Positions 33,722 to 42,716 of a stretch of 64,000 bases of DNA are shown here, in pieces. Under the pieces are notes generated by a model. The model did no database searches. It saw only the letters and a list, made by a program, of their open reading frames with translations, and had not been told where the DNA came from. Source of the stretch: Streptomyces sp. R28 (GTDB lineage: Bacteria; Actinomycetota; Actinomycetes; Streptomycetales; Streptomycetaceae); NCBI RefSeq assembly GCF_041052385.1, contig NZ_CP163439.1, forward strand, positions 7,491,001 to 7,555,000, in the 5' to 3' direction. Made by a program: the position numbers and the translations under genes. Numbering within the stretch: the stretch's first letter is position 1; each line of letters begins with the position of its first letter.

Positions 33722-35170
33722 GTGAGCACCGAGCTGGGACGGCTGCGCAAGCTCCGCAACTACATTGACGGTGAGTTCCGGGACGCCGCCGACGGACGGA
33801 CCACCGAGGTGGTCAACCCCGCGACCGGCGAGGCGTACGCGACCGCGCCGCTGTCCGGGCAGGCGGACGTCGACGCCGCGATGGAGGCCGCCGCCAGGGC
33901 CTTCCCGGGCTGGCGTGACACGACCCCCGCCGAGCGGCAGAGGGCCCTGCTGAAGATCGCGGACGCGTTCGAGGAGCGGGCCGAGGAACTGATCGCCGCC
34001 GAGGTGGAGAACACGGGCAAGCCGATCGGGCTCACGCGGTCCGAGGAGATCCCGCCGATGGTGGACCAGATCCGCTTCTTCGCGGGTGCGGCGCGGATGC
34101 TGGAGGGCCGGTCGGCCGGCGAGTACATGGAGGGCCTGACCTCGATCGTCCGCCGTGAGCCGATCGGTGTCTGCGCGCAGGTCGCGCCCTGGAACTACCC
34201 GATGATGATGGCCGTATGGAAGTTCGCGCCGGCGCTCGCGGCGGGCAACACGGTCGTGCTGAAGCCGTCGGACACGACGCCGGCGTCGACCGTGCTCATC
34301 GCCGACATCATCGGCTCGATCCTGCCCAAGGGCGTCTTCAACGTCATCACCGGCGACCGTGACACCGGCCGCCTGATGGTCGAGCACCCGACTCCGGCGA
34401 TGGCGTCCATCACCGGTTCGGTGCGGGCCGGTATGTCGGTCGCCGAGTCGGCGTCGAAGGACCTCAAGCGGGTTCACCTGGAGCTGGGCGGCAAGGCGCC
34501 GGTCGTCGTCTTCGAGGACACCGACATCGCCAAGGCCGTCGAGGACATCTCCGTCGCGGGCTTCTTCAACGCCGGGCAGGACTGCACGGCCGCCACGCGC
34601 GTGCTCGTCCACGAGGCCATCCACGACGAGTTCGTGCAGGCGCTCGCGAAGGCCGCCGCCGACACCAAGACGGGGCAGCCGGACGACGAGGACGTGCTGT
34701 TCGGCCCGCTCAACAACCCCAACCAGCTCAAGCAGGTCTCCGGGTTCATCGAGCGGCTGCCCGCCCACGCCAAGGTCGAGGCCGGTGGCCACCAGGTCGG
34801 TGAGAAGGGGTACTTCTACGCGCCGACCGTCGTGTCCGGGCTGAAGCAGGACGACGAGATCATCCAGAAGGAGGTCTTCGGGCCGGTCATCACCGTGCAG
34901 TCCTTCTCGGACGAGGCGCAGGCCCTGGAGTGGGCGAACGGTGTCGAGTACGCGCTCGCGTCGTCGGTGTGGACCAAGGACCACGGGCGTGCGATGCGGA
35001 TGTCCAAGGCGCTGGACTTCGGGTGCGTGTGGATCAACACGCACATTCCGCTGGTCGCGGAGATGCCGCACGGTGGGTTCAAGAAGTCGGGGTATGGCAA
35101 GGACCTTTCGGCGTACGGGTTCGACGACTACACGCGGATCAAGCACGTCATGACGTCCCTGGACGCGTAA
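33722..35170 (+). CDS. Gamma-aminobutyraldehyde dehydrogenase family protein
   Basis: An NAD-dependent aldehyde dehydrogenase of 482 residues. The GTG at 33722 follows AGGAGG. Active-site residues are Asn near 158 in PWNYP, E254 in HLELGG and the nucleophile C288 in AGQDCTAATR, where DCTAATR is typical of aminobutyraldehyde (PatD/PuuC-like) enzymes. It diverges from the Lrp-aminotransferase pair, consistent with oxidising the aldehyde made by transamination of putrescine to GABA. A second enzyme of the same type heads the operon at 45969. The S. coelicolor counterpart is about SCO5657 (from memory). Confidence 0.92.
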   Translation: MSTELGRLRKLRNYIDGEFRDAADGRTTEVVNPATGEAYATAPLSGQADVDAAMEAAARAFPGWRDTTPAERQRALLKIADAFEERAEELIAAEVENTGKPIGLTRSEEIPPMVDQIRFFAGAARMLEGRSAGEYMEGLTSIVRREPIGVCAQVAPWNYPMMMAVWKFAPALAAGNTVVLKPSDTTPASTVLIADIIGSILPKGVFNVITGDRDTGRLMVEHPTPAMASITGSVRAGMSVAESASKDLKRVHLELGGKAPVVVFEDTDIAKAVEDISVAGFFNAGQDCTAATRVLVHEAIHDEFVQALAKAAADTKTGQPDDEDVLFGPLNNPNQLKQVSGFIERLPAHAKVEAGGHQVGEKGYFYAPTVVSGLKQDDEIIQKEVFGPVITVQSFSDEAQALEWANGVEYALASSVWTKDHGRAMRMSKALDFGCVWINTHIPLVAEMPHGGFKKSGYGKDLSAYGFDDYTRIKHVMTSLDA

Positions 35171-35262
35171 AGGGTCGGATTCCGGCTGCGGGTGCGTGGG
35201 GGCTGGTCGCCCCCACGCGGTGGAGCCGCGTACCGAACACAGTCCGCGCCCTGAAGGGCGTT

Positions 35263-35298
35263 GCGGCCCCGGACGGGTCAAGTGCCGTCCGGGGCCGC
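35263..35298 (+). terminator. Terminator after the aldehyde dehydrogenase
   Basis: A 12-bp perfect GC stem (35263-35274 with 35287-35298) closes a 12-base loop, 92 bases after the stop. It should separate this gene from the PotD-like gene downstream. Confidence 0.75.
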
Positions 35299-35391
35299 GG
35301 TGTTCCTGAGCGACAGGGTGTCCGGCCTGGGCGCTGCCGCTCGACACGGCGTCGATTGCACGGCCGTGGGCGGCGGCTGCATGCTGCCGCA

Positions 35392-36582
35392 ATGGCCCTC
35401 CCCGCGATGAACGCCCCGCTGTCCCGCCGGACCCTGCTGCGTACCGCCGGCGCGGGCGCCCTGCTCGGTGGGCTCGCCGGTTGTGGTGTGCCCGCCGCCT
35501 ACGTACCGCCCGCCGACCGGGCCGCCGCCGATCTCTCCGCCACCGACAAGCGGCTGACCTGGGCGAACTGGCCGCTGTACATCGACACGGACGACGAGGG
35601 CGAGACGCGGCGGCCGACGCTGGAGGCCTTCGAGAAGCGCACGGGCATCTCGGTCGACTACGTCGAGGAGATCAACGACAACGACGAGTTCTTCGGCAAG
35701 ATCAGCCCCGCCCTGATGAACCATCAGCGGACCGGCCGCGACCTCGTCGTCATCAGCGACTGGATGTGCGCCCGGTTCGTACGGCTGGGCTGGGTGCAGG
35801 AGATGGACCGGGCGGGCCAGCCGAACGTGACCGAGTACCTGGACCCGCTGCTGCGTTCACCGGCCTTCGATCCCGGGCGGAAGTTCACCGTGCCCTGGCA
35901 GTCCGGCATCACCGGCATCGCGTACAACCGCCGCAGGCTGGGCCGCGAGATACGCGGCGTGTCCGAGCTGTGGGCGAGCGACCTGAAGGGCCGGGTGACC
36001 CTGCTCTCCGGCCTGGACGAGGCGTTCGCGCTGCTCATGCAGGGCAACGGCGTCGACATCACCCGCTGGACGGCGGACGACTTCCACACCGTCTGTGACC
36101 AGGTCGAGGAGCAGGTGGGCAAGGGCCAGATCCGCCGCTTCACCGGCAACGACTACATCAAGGACCTGTCGAGCGGCGACGTACTGGCCTGTCAGGCGTA
36201 CTCGGGCGACGTCATCCAGCTCCAGGCCGACGACCCCGACATCCGCTTCGTCGTCCCTGAGGAGGGCGCCGAGCTGTGGTCGGAGTCCCTGATGATCCCC
36301 GACCTGGCCCGCCACAAGACCAACGCCGAGAGGCTGATCGACTACTACTACGAGCCCGAGGTCGCCGCCGAACTGGCCGCCTGGGTCAACTACGTCTGCC
36401 CGGTCCCGGCCGCCCAGGACGTGCTCGCCGCCGCCAAGGACGAGGAGACGGCCGCCCTCGCGGAGGACCCGCTGATCTTCCCGGACAGGGCGATGCGCGA
36501 ACACCTCGCCATCGCACGGGACATCACGTCCGAGGAGCGGGTGGAGTTCGGCAAACGGTGGAACGCGATCGCGGGGTTGTAG
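35392..36582 (+). CDS. PotD-like polyamine-binding lipoprotein (orphan)
   Basis: A 396-residue extracellular binding protein. The ATG at 35392 was chosen; ATG at 35407 is possible. The signal has a twin arginine (SRRTLLRTAGAG) and a lipobox LAGC31, so Tat export and lipidation are likely. The mature protein has the PotD/PotF pattern: LTWANWPLYIDTD, NDNDEFFGKI, and the late MIPDLARHKTNAERLIDYYYEPEVAAEL. No permease or ATPase adjoins it, but a complete PotDABC system lies 11 kb away, whose PotD is its closest relative in the window. It may share that transporter or act as a sensor. Confidence 0.9.
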   Translation: MALPAMNAPLSRRTLLRTAGAGALLGGLAGCGVPAAYVPPADRAAADLSATDKRLTWANWPLYIDTDDEGETRRPTLEAFEKRTGISVDYVEEINDNDEFFGKISPALMNHQRTGRDLVVISDWMCARFVRLGWVQEMDRAGQPNVTEYLDPLLRSPAFDPGRKFTVPWQSGITGIAYNRRRLGREIRGVSELWASDLKGRVTLLSGLDEAFALLMQGNGVDITRWTADDFHTVCDQVEEQVGKGQIRRFTGNDYIKDLSSGDVLACQAYSGDVIQLQADDPDIRFVVPEEGAELWSESLMIPDLARHKTNAERLIDYYYEPEVAAELAAWVNYVCPVPAAQDVLAAAKDEETAALAEDPLIFPDRAMREHLAIARDITSEERVEFGKRWNAIAGL

Positions 36583-36589
36583 GGAGCGG

Positions 36590-37939
36590 CTACGTCCGGG
36601 TCCGGTGGTGCACCGCCGTACGCCCCACCGTCGCCGCCAGTTTGCGCAGCCTGCGCCAGTCCAGGCGGGGAGCGGGCTGTGGGACGCCGGGGCGTTTGCG
36701 GGGGACGCGGACGCGCAGGGCGCCGGGTGTGATGCGGCAGTGGACGGGGGCGGGCAGGACGAGGGCCTCGCCGTCGATGCCGGCCTCGATCTCCGCGCGG
36801 TCGGCCTCGATGATCACGTCGGGCGCGGTGAGGATGGTGAGGCCGGCCGGCGCGGGGTCGAGGAGCAGTCCGGCGGCCTCGGCCGCGCTGTCCACCCTGA
36901 TGCCGAGGACGCCGAGGACGGCGGCGTCGAGACGGTCGCGGCGGCCGAGCCCGAACGGATCGTCCGTGCGGTAGGGATTGTTGCTGACCAGCACGGCATG
37001 CGGAGCGTCGAGCGTGGTGCCCGCCGCACGGGCCGTCAGCCGCGGGCCCTGCTGGCGGGTGAGCAGGTCGGGCAGCAGCTCCAGGCTGGTGCCGATCTTG
37101 TCGTCGCGGTAGCCGGGGCTCTGCACGATGGCCGCGTACGCCCCGAAGGAGGCGTTGTTGACGAAGGGCCGGCCGCCCGCGAAGCCGAGATCGACGCGGA
37201 GTTCCACGCCGTCGGTCAGGGCGTCCAGGCAGGTGGAGGGGTCCTCGCGGTCCAGGCCCAGGTCCATGGCGAAGTGGTTGCGGGTGCCGGCGCTGATCAC
37301 CAGGAACGGGATGTCGTACGCGGCGGCGACGGCCGCGACCAGCGCCTGGGTGCCGTCACCGCCCGCGACGCCGAGCAGGTCGGCGCCGTCCGTCACGGCC
37401 TTGCGGGCCAGGGCGGTGACGTCCTGGTGCTGGTCCGGGTCGAGCAGGATGACGCGGGCGCCGAGGCGCTCGGCCTTCTCCTGGAGCGCGAAGCGGACCA
37501 CCTTCCCACCGCCCGAGCGCGGGTTCATGATCAGATACGGCCGCCGCGGCGGCGGTGCCTTCCGCTCCCGCATCACCCGCACTCGAGGGCTGCCCGTGCC
37601 CCGCAGCGCGTACCGGCCGCTCCACACGGCCACCGCCCACAGCGCCACGGACGCCAGCAGCGCCCAGAAGAGGGTGGCCGCGAACAGGGCCACGACGGCG
37701 GCCGGCACCGCAAGGGCCACCACGGCGGCGGCCCAGCGCACCGGTCCGCGCAGAGTCAGCGTCCACCACACCGCGACCGCGCTGAGTCCCAGACCCGCGG
37801 CCCCGGCCACCAGCAGCAGGACGCCGCCGACGCCGCCGTAGGCGAGCGGCACGAGCACCGCGAGCCCCGCCGCGGCCAACGCCGTCCGCGCCGCCCACCG
37901 CTGCGCTCGGTAGGCCCGCGCGCTCAAGTCCAAGCCCAT
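36590..37939 (-). CDS. Diacylglycerol kinase-family lipid kinase, membrane-bound
   Basis: A 449-residue protein. The ATG at 37939 follows GGAG; an ATG at 37963 is an alternative. The first 115 residues hold about four membrane helices. The kinase domain starts near 133 (YLIMNPRSGGGKVVRF), with the catalytic GGDGT motif at 193-197 and SAGTRNHFAMDLGLD after it. It should phosphorylate a lipid such as diacylglycerol or a sphingoid-like base. The membrane-anchored arrangement is common in actinobacteria. It is convergent with the PotD-like gene, 7 bases apart. Confidence 0.88.
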   Translation of the reverse strand: MGLDLSARAYRAQRWAARTALAAAGLAVLVPLAYGGVGGVLLLVAGAAGLGLSAVAVWWTLTLRGPVRWAAAVVALAVPAAVVALFAATLFWALLASVALWAVAVWSGRYALRGTGSPRVRVMRERKAPPPRRPYLIMNPRSGGGKVVRFALQEKAERLGARVILLDPDQHQDVTALARKAVTDGADLLGVAGGDGTQALVAAVAAAYDIPFLVISAGTRNHFAMDLGLDREDPSTCLDALTDGVELRVDLGFAGGRPFVNNASFGAYAAIVQSPGYRDDKIGTSLELLPDLLTRQQGPRLTARAAGTTLDAPHAVLVSNNPYRTDDPFGLGRRDRLDAAVLGVLGIRVDSAAEAAGLLLDPAPAGLTILTAPDVIIEADRAEIEAGIDGEALVLPAPVHCRITPGALRVRVPRKRPGVPQPAPRLDWRRLRKLAATVGRTAVHHRTRT

Positions 37940-38058
37940 GATTTCTCCGTTCGCCGCGGACATCGTAGGACTGGTCCGTCGCGGACCGGACGGCAGCGCT
38001 CGGAGCCCCACGAGACCGCGCTTTCGAACGTGTTCAACTCCAGGCGTACGCTACCCCC

Positions 38059-38595
38059 ATGAGCGACAGAGCCGCCCTGCTCAAGGGCATCCGTGTCTGG
38101 TTGGCCTCCTTCGTCGTCTGCCTGGTGCTCAGCGGCGCCACGGCCTTCCCCCTCGTGCACGAACTGCACTGGACCGAGGACCTGTTGCGCGCCCTGTCCG
38201 TGCCGGAGCACCTGCCCGGCCTGATGGACTGGATCGAGCGCGTCCGGCGCGGACTGGACGCCGCCGACGCCGACCATCCCTTCCTGCTCTACGGCACGGA
38301 CTGGCTGGCCTTCGCCCATCTCGTCATCGCGGTCGCGTTCCTCGGCCCCTACCGCGACCCCGTCCGCAACATCTGGGTCGTCGAGTTCGGGATGATCGCC
38401 TGCGCCGGCATCATCCCGCTCGCCCTCGTCTGCGGGCCGATCCGCGGCATTCCCTTCTGGTGGTCGGTGATCGACATGTCGTTCGGTGCCTTCGGGGTGA
38501 TCCCGCTGTACGTCGTACGGAAGAAGATCAAGCGGCTTGAGGCACTGACCGAGGCGTCGGCACCGCCGGCCGCCGCTGTCGCCGTCAGCGGTTGA
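38059..38595 (+). CDS. Conserved membrane protein of unknown function
   Basis: A 178-residue protein with four likely membrane helices: about 13-33, 83-97, 107-126 and 132-152. Short conserved-looking features are HELHWTEDLLRAL between helices 1 and 2 and GPYRDPVRNIWVVEFG between 2 and 3. The family was not recognised. Its last 11 bases overlap the convergent serine hydrolase gene. Confidence 0.8.
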   Translation: MSDRAALLKGIRVWLASFVVCLVLSGATAFPLVHELHWTEDLLRALSVPEHLPGLMDWIERVRRGLDAADADHPFLLYGTDWLAFAHLVIAVAFLGPYRDPVRNIWVVEFGMIACAGIIPLALVCGPIRGIPFWWSVIDMSFGAFGVIPLYVVRKKIKRLEALTEASAPPAAAVAVSG

Positions 38596-39742
38596 ACGCC
38601 GGGAACGCGAAGCGCTGGGCGATGGCCAGGCCGTCGCCCTTCGCGTCGGTCGAGTTGACGGAGTAGACGACCGTCCGGGACAGGTCACGGGTGGCCGCGA
38701 CGACGGTGTGATAGCCGGGGCGGGAGCCCGTCTTGCCCCAGATGACCTTGCCGTTCAGCTCGAACCGCTCCAGCCCCGCACTCATGGTGGCACCGTCGAC
38801 GGCCGGGACCGTGAACATCTCCTTCAACTGCGGCTCGGGCACGACCCGACCGCGGAAGAGGGCGAACAGCAGCCGTTCCAGATCCGCCGTCGTCGAGATC
38901 ATGTCGCCGGCCGCGAACCGGTCGGACATGTTCCACTCGGTCACGTCGACCAGCTTGCCGTCGATCCAGTCGTAGCCGCGGTTGTGCGGGCCCTGGACGC
39001 GGGGGTCGGGGCCGTCGGGGAAGGAGGTGTGCCGCATGCCGAGCGGGCGGAAGATCCGTACGGCCGCCTGGTGGGCGTACGAGTCGCCGGTGACCTTCTC
39101 GATCAGCATGCCCAGCACGGTGTAGTGGATGTTGCCGTACCGCTGGTGCTCGCCGGGCGCGTGGTCGGGGTCGGGGCCCTTGGCGACGGACGAGGCCACC
39201 ACCTCCTCGGGGGTCAGCGTCTCGAAGCGGTGCTCGTAGCCGTCGTCGACGTCCTCGCCGAGGGACGCGCCCGGCTGCAGGCCGCTGGTGAAGTTGAGCA
39301 GCTGCCGTACGGTGATCGGCGCGAAGTCCTCGGTGAGCAGGCCGGGCAGATACTGCTGGACCGTGCCGTCGAGGGAGATCCGCCCCTCGGCGGCGAGTTG
39401 CAGCACGATCGCCGAGGTCACGATCTTCGTCGTCGAACCGGCACGGAAGCGGGCGTTCTCCAGCGCGGGCGCTCCGGTTCTCATGTCCCGCACGCCGGCC
39501 ACGCCCTGCCAGCTTCCCCTGCCGCCCACGCGGATCAGCGCGGCCGTCGCGTCCTTGTCGGGCAGTCCGGCGAGCGCCGCGCACAGGGCCTTGACGTCGG
39601 GGCCGTCCGCCGGGGCGGCCTCGATCGCCTGCGCGCCGCACGACGACGCGGGGCGCGCGGAGGCCGTCCCGGCCAGCGGCAGCGCGGTGAGGGTCAGGGC
39701 GAGCGCGGAGGTGAGGAGGGCGGGAAGCGGGCGTACGGGCAT
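38585..39742 (-). CDS. Secreted serine hydrolase (class C beta-lactamase / DD-peptidase family)
   Basis: A 385-residue exported enzyme with an N-terminal signal peptide (about 1-30). The three active-site motifs are S103TTK106, Y201GN203 and K336TG, the pattern of R61-type D-alanyl-D-alanine carboxypeptidases and class C beta-lactamases. Length and motif spacing match the DD-peptidase side of the family, which acts on peptidoglycan stem peptides. Action on antibiotics cannot be judged from the sequence. It overlaps the convergent membrane-protein gene by 11 bases. Confidence 0.88.
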   Translation of the reverse strand: MPVRPLPALLTSALALTLTALPLAGTASARPASSCGAQAIEAAPADGPDVKALCAALAGLPDKDATAALIRVGGRGSWQGVAGVRDMRTGAPALENARFRAGSTTKIVTSAIVLQLAAEGRISLDGTVQQYLPGLLTEDFAPITVRQLLNFTSGLQPGASLGEDVDDGYEHRFETLTPEEVVASSVAKGPDPDHAPGEHQRYGNIHYTVLGMLIEKVTGDSYAHQAAVRIFRPLGMRHTSFPDGPDPRVQGPHNRGYDWIDGKLVDVTEWNMSDRFAAGDMISTTADLERLLFALFRGRVVPEPQLKEMFTVPAVDGATMSAGLERFELNGKVIWGKTGSRPGYHTVVAATRDLSRTVVYSVNSTDAKGDGLAIAQRFAFPAFNR

Positions 39743-40126
39743 CTGCTGCTCCTGATGTCGACGGGATGTCCGTGATCATCGTCGGGGCGAGGCGGCCCCG
39801 GGCGGATCGTCGGTGAGGAGGGGCTCGGACCCCTGGGTTACCCGGAGCAAGTTCCGTACGAGGCAAGGGTGTTGTGAGGGTTCGCCCTTACGGGCCTGGT
39901 TCGCGTCTCCGGTCGCCGGAAAAGTGTTATCCCCGCCCCCTTCACCGCGTCTCCACTCGCGTCCCCCCGTCCCCCCACGCCCGGGAGTCGCCCCCATGCC
40001 TCGCCCGTCGTCCTGTCCGTCGTCTCACCCGTGCCGGAAGCGGAATGTGATCTCCGGCATAGCCAACAGTGCTGGTCAGGCTGAGAAGGTGCGTACGGGC
40101 AGCACATGACCCGGGAGAGGACGCAC
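39743..40126 (+). other. Non-coding stretch upstream of the sigma-factor fusion gene
   Basis: This gap of about 380 bases separates the divergent serine hydrolase and sigma-factor genes. A 7-bp hairpin, TGCCGGA (40032-40038) with TCCGGCA (40053-40059), lies about 70 bases before the sigma start and overlaps a GGAA-containing sequence that could be an ECF-type -35, suggesting autoregulation. No open frame with convincing coding character was seen. Confidence 0.4.
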
Positions 40127-41800
40127 GTGGACGAGGGAGCCCGCAGGCAGTGGCGCTCCACCATCGCGGCGGCGCAGGCCGGTGACCGGCATGCGCTGGA
40201 CGAGCTGGTCGAGGGCTGGCTGCCGCTGGTCTACAACGTGGTCGGGCGCGCCCTGAACGGGCATGCCGACGTCGACGACGTCGTCCAGGAGACCATGCTG
40301 CGCGCCGTCGGCAACCTCGGCTCGCTGCGGGACCCGGACAGCTTCCGCTCCTGGCTCGTCGCCATCGCCATGCGGCAGATCCGGGACCGGACGCGCCGCA
40401 GGCAGACCGCCCAGCTGGACGAGTCGGCCGCACGCGAGGCCACCGACTTCGCCGAACTCACCGTGCTCCGACTGCAGTTGGAGGGGCAGCGGCGCGAGGT
40501 CGCGGAAGCCGTGCGCTGGCTGGACGACGAGGACCGGCAACTGCTGTCGCTGTGGTGGCTGGAGGTCGCAGGCGAGCTGACCCGGCGCGAACTGGCCGCC
40601 GCGGCCCAGATCAGCCGGCAGCACGCAGCGGTGCGCGTCCAGCGGGTGAAGGAGCGGCTGGAGACCGCGCGCGGCATCGTCCGTGCGCTGGACGGCGCCT
40701 GCCCCGGCCTGCGCGAACTGACCGCCCGCTGGAACGGCCGCCCCGACTCGGTCTGGCGCAAGCGGCTCGCCCGGCACATCAGGGGCTGCGGCTACTGCGG
40801 CGACACCCGCGAGGCCGTCGTACCGGCGGAACGGCTCCTCGTCGGCATCGCCCTCGTCCCGATCCCGGTCGGCTTCACGCTGTCGCTGGCCCTCGGCGGC
40901 AAGACGGCGGCCGCGGCGACCTCCGTCGGCTGGTCCGCGAAGGTGATGGCCGCGCTCACCCAGCCCGCCGTGGCGGTGACGGCCGGCGCGACGATCGTCG
41001 CGGGCGGGGCGTACGTCGTCACCCAGCCCCCGGACGCCCCGCCAAGGGTGGCCGCCCCCACGGCGGCGAGTACGGCCCGCCCGCCGTCGCCCACGCCGAC
41101 CGTCTCACCGTCGGCCACGCCTTCACCCTCACCGTCACCGTCACCGTCGGCGACGAAGAAGGTCGACCTGTACGGCACGGTCGTCGACGCCGTCGACCAG
41201 GCCCCGGACCCGAACACCGGGCCCGCCGCTCTCCCTCGCCGCCCCGAGTCCGGCATCACCAGCAGCTTGGGCGCGAGGGCCGTCATGCAGCACCGCGGCG
41301 AGAGCGTCACGTTCAGCGGGCAGGGCTATGTCCTGGTGCGCTGGCAGATCGCGCCGCACGACCGGCCCGGCGGGCTGACCATGCCGACCTGGACCGGTCT
41401 GAAGGGCAAGATCTTCCATGTCGCCTCCGGTGGCGGCCGCCGCATGGACGACGTCGTCGGGGACGGTTCCGACGGGGGCTACGTCACCGGCATGGGCGGC
41501 CCGGACATCGGCTACACGGTGCTGCCCGACGGTACCCAGCAGATGTGGCAGAACGAGTACTTCTACATCGACGGCACCGTCACCCTGAACCTGAACGAGC
41601 GTGGCGCCTCCTACGGCCTGACCGTCATGCCGTCGAGCTGGGACGAGGTGGACGAGGACGTGCGGCACGGCCCACCCCAGGGAGCCATCCGCTACGGCCT
41701 GGTCCGCGACAACGGCAAGGACACCGCGCCGGTGCCGCAGTACGTCACCCGCGCGACGCCGGCCGATCCGGCGACGGTGGCTCAGCGCTCGCGTGTGTAG
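40127..41800 (+). CDS. ECF sigma factor fused to zinc anti-sigma motif, membrane segments and C-terminal domain
   Basis: A 557-residue protein. The GTG at 40127 has the better ribosome binding site (GGGAGAGGA); ATG at 40106 is an alternative. Sigma region 2 spans about 20-95 (DVDDVVQETMLRAVGNL) and region 4 about 120-185 (helix-turn-helix ISRQHAAVRVQRVKERL). A zinc anti-sigma signature follows, H217xxxC221xxC224. Hydrophobic segments lie at about 236-258 and 279-299, then a Pro/Ser/Thr linker (301-343) and a 210-residue domain rich in Gly, Trp and Tyr that matched nothing known to me. It is a one-protein sigma/anti-sigma/sensor design, as in ECF groups with C-terminal extensions. Confidence 0.85.
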   Translation: MDEGARRQWRSTIAAAQAGDRHALDELVEGWLPLVYNVVGRALNGHADVDDVVQETMLRAVGNLGSLRDPDSFRSWLVAIAMRQIRDRTRRRQTAQLDESAAREATDFAELTVLRLQLEGQRREVAEAVRWLDDEDRQLLSLWWLEVAGELTRRELAAAAQISRQHAAVRVQRVKERLETARGIVRALDGACPGLRELTARWNGRPDSVWRKRLARHIRGCGYCGDTREAVVPAERLLVGIALVPIPVGFTLSLALGGKTAAAATSVGWSAKVMAALTQPAVAVTAGATIVAGGAYVVTQPPDAPPRVAAPTAASTARPPSPTPTVSPSATPSPSPSPSPSATKKVDLYGTVVDAVDQAPDPNTGPAALPRRPESGITSSLGARAVMQHRGESVTFSGQGYVLVRWQIAPHDRPGGLTMPTWTGLKGKIFHVASGGGRRMDDVVGDGSDGGYVTGMGGPDIGYTVLPDGTQQMWQNEYFYIDGTVTLNLNERGASYGLTVMPSSWDEVDEDVRHGPPQGAIRYGLVRDNGKDTAPVPQYVTRATPADPATVAQRSRV

Positions 41801-41988
41801 CGCTCCTGCGCCTGCCCGTTGAACTCCAGCCGCCGCAGGGTCTCGGTGAGCACCTTCTGACTGATCCCGCCGATGCGGTCCTTGAGCTCTCCATGGCGCA
41901 CGGGGCCGTGCCGCAACGCCCAAAGCGCCACGGCGGGGGCGGACGCACAGGTGATCGCGCCGCCGCTCGTGTTCGCCGGTGGCCGTGC
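41782..41988 (-). pseudogene. HxlR-type regulator remnant
   Basis: About 68 codons are open between two stops on the minus strand, in frame with and directly after the glycerophosphodiesterase stop. The translation includes ALWALRHGPVRHGELKDRI and GGISQKVLTETLRRLEFNG, the heart of the HxlR winged helix (compare the family pattern LLDGPxRFxELxRxxPGISxKxLTxxLRxLE). The N-terminal helix, with its CPV-type cysteine region, and the C-terminal wing and tail are missing, and the protein ends ERYTRER. It also overlaps the sigma-fusion gene end by 19 bases. Most likely a decayed gene. Confidence 0.65.
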
Positions 41989-42681
41989 CTAGGCGGTGCG
42001 CAGCCCCAGGAGGACGTCGAGGCGGTTGGTCGTGATCGAGTCGACGCCGAGGTCCAGCAGGCGCCGCATGGAGCGCCGGGTGTCCGGGGTCCAGACGGAG
42101 AGCAGGTAGCCGTCGCGGTGGACGCGCTCGGCGAGGGCGTGGTCGACCAGGCCGAAGCGGTAGTTGAGCCAGTGCGGGCGTACCGCGTCCAGCAGGGCGG
42201 GGCGCGGCGGCGCCAGTGTCGTCCAGGTCAGGGCGATCTCGGCGGACGGGTCGGCGGCGCGGACGGCGAGCATGGCGGGGGCGCCCGCGCAGTAGTACAC
42301 GCGGTCCTGCGCCCCGCAACCGCGCACGACGTCCACGACCCGGCGCGCCGCCCGGACATCGGGCGTGCCCGGCAGGTCGAGCATCACCCGGCTCCCGTCG
42401 CACGCCGCGAGCGCCTCCTCCAACGTCGGCACCCCGCCCGCCGTCAGCCCCCGCACCTCGGCCGCCGACAGCGCGAGCAGCGGCCGGTCCTGCTCCCACA
42501 GCCGCTTCAGCGTCTCGTCGTGCAGCAGCACCGGCACGCCGTCCCTGGTGAGCCGTACGTCGATCTCCACGGCGTCCGCGCCCATGTGGAGCGCGGAGCG
42601 CAGGGAGCCGAGCGTGTTCTCGCGGACGCGGTAGGGGTCGCCGCGGTGGGCGACGGCGGTCACGTTCTGCATGGACGTCAT
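41989..42681 (-). CDS. Glycerophosphodiester phosphodiesterase
   Basis: A 230-residue cytoplasmic enzyme releasing glycerol-3-phosphate from glycerophosphodiesters. The TIM-barrel active site is clear: H12R in AHRGDP, E21N, E39xD41 in VEIDVRLT and H54D in LLHDETL. Length matches UgpQ-type cytoplasmic proteins; no signal peptide is present. The gene lies 35 bases after the deaminase gene on the same strand and may be cotranscribed with it. Confidence 0.92.
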   Translation of the reverse strand: MTSMQNVTAVAHRGDPYRVRENTLGSLRSALHMGADAVEIDVRLTRDGVPVLLHDETLKRLWEQDRPLLALSAAEVRGLTAGGVPTLEEALAACDGSRVMLDLPGTPDVRAARRVVDVVRGCGAQDRVYYCAGAPAMLAVRAADPSAEIALTWTTLAPPRPALLDAVRPHWLNYRFGLVDHALAERVHRDGYLLSVWTPDTRRSMRRLLDLGVDSITTNRLDVLLGLRTA

Positions 42682-42716
42682 TGTGGCGGGCGTGGTGCGG
42701 CGTCAGTCCCGGGGCG

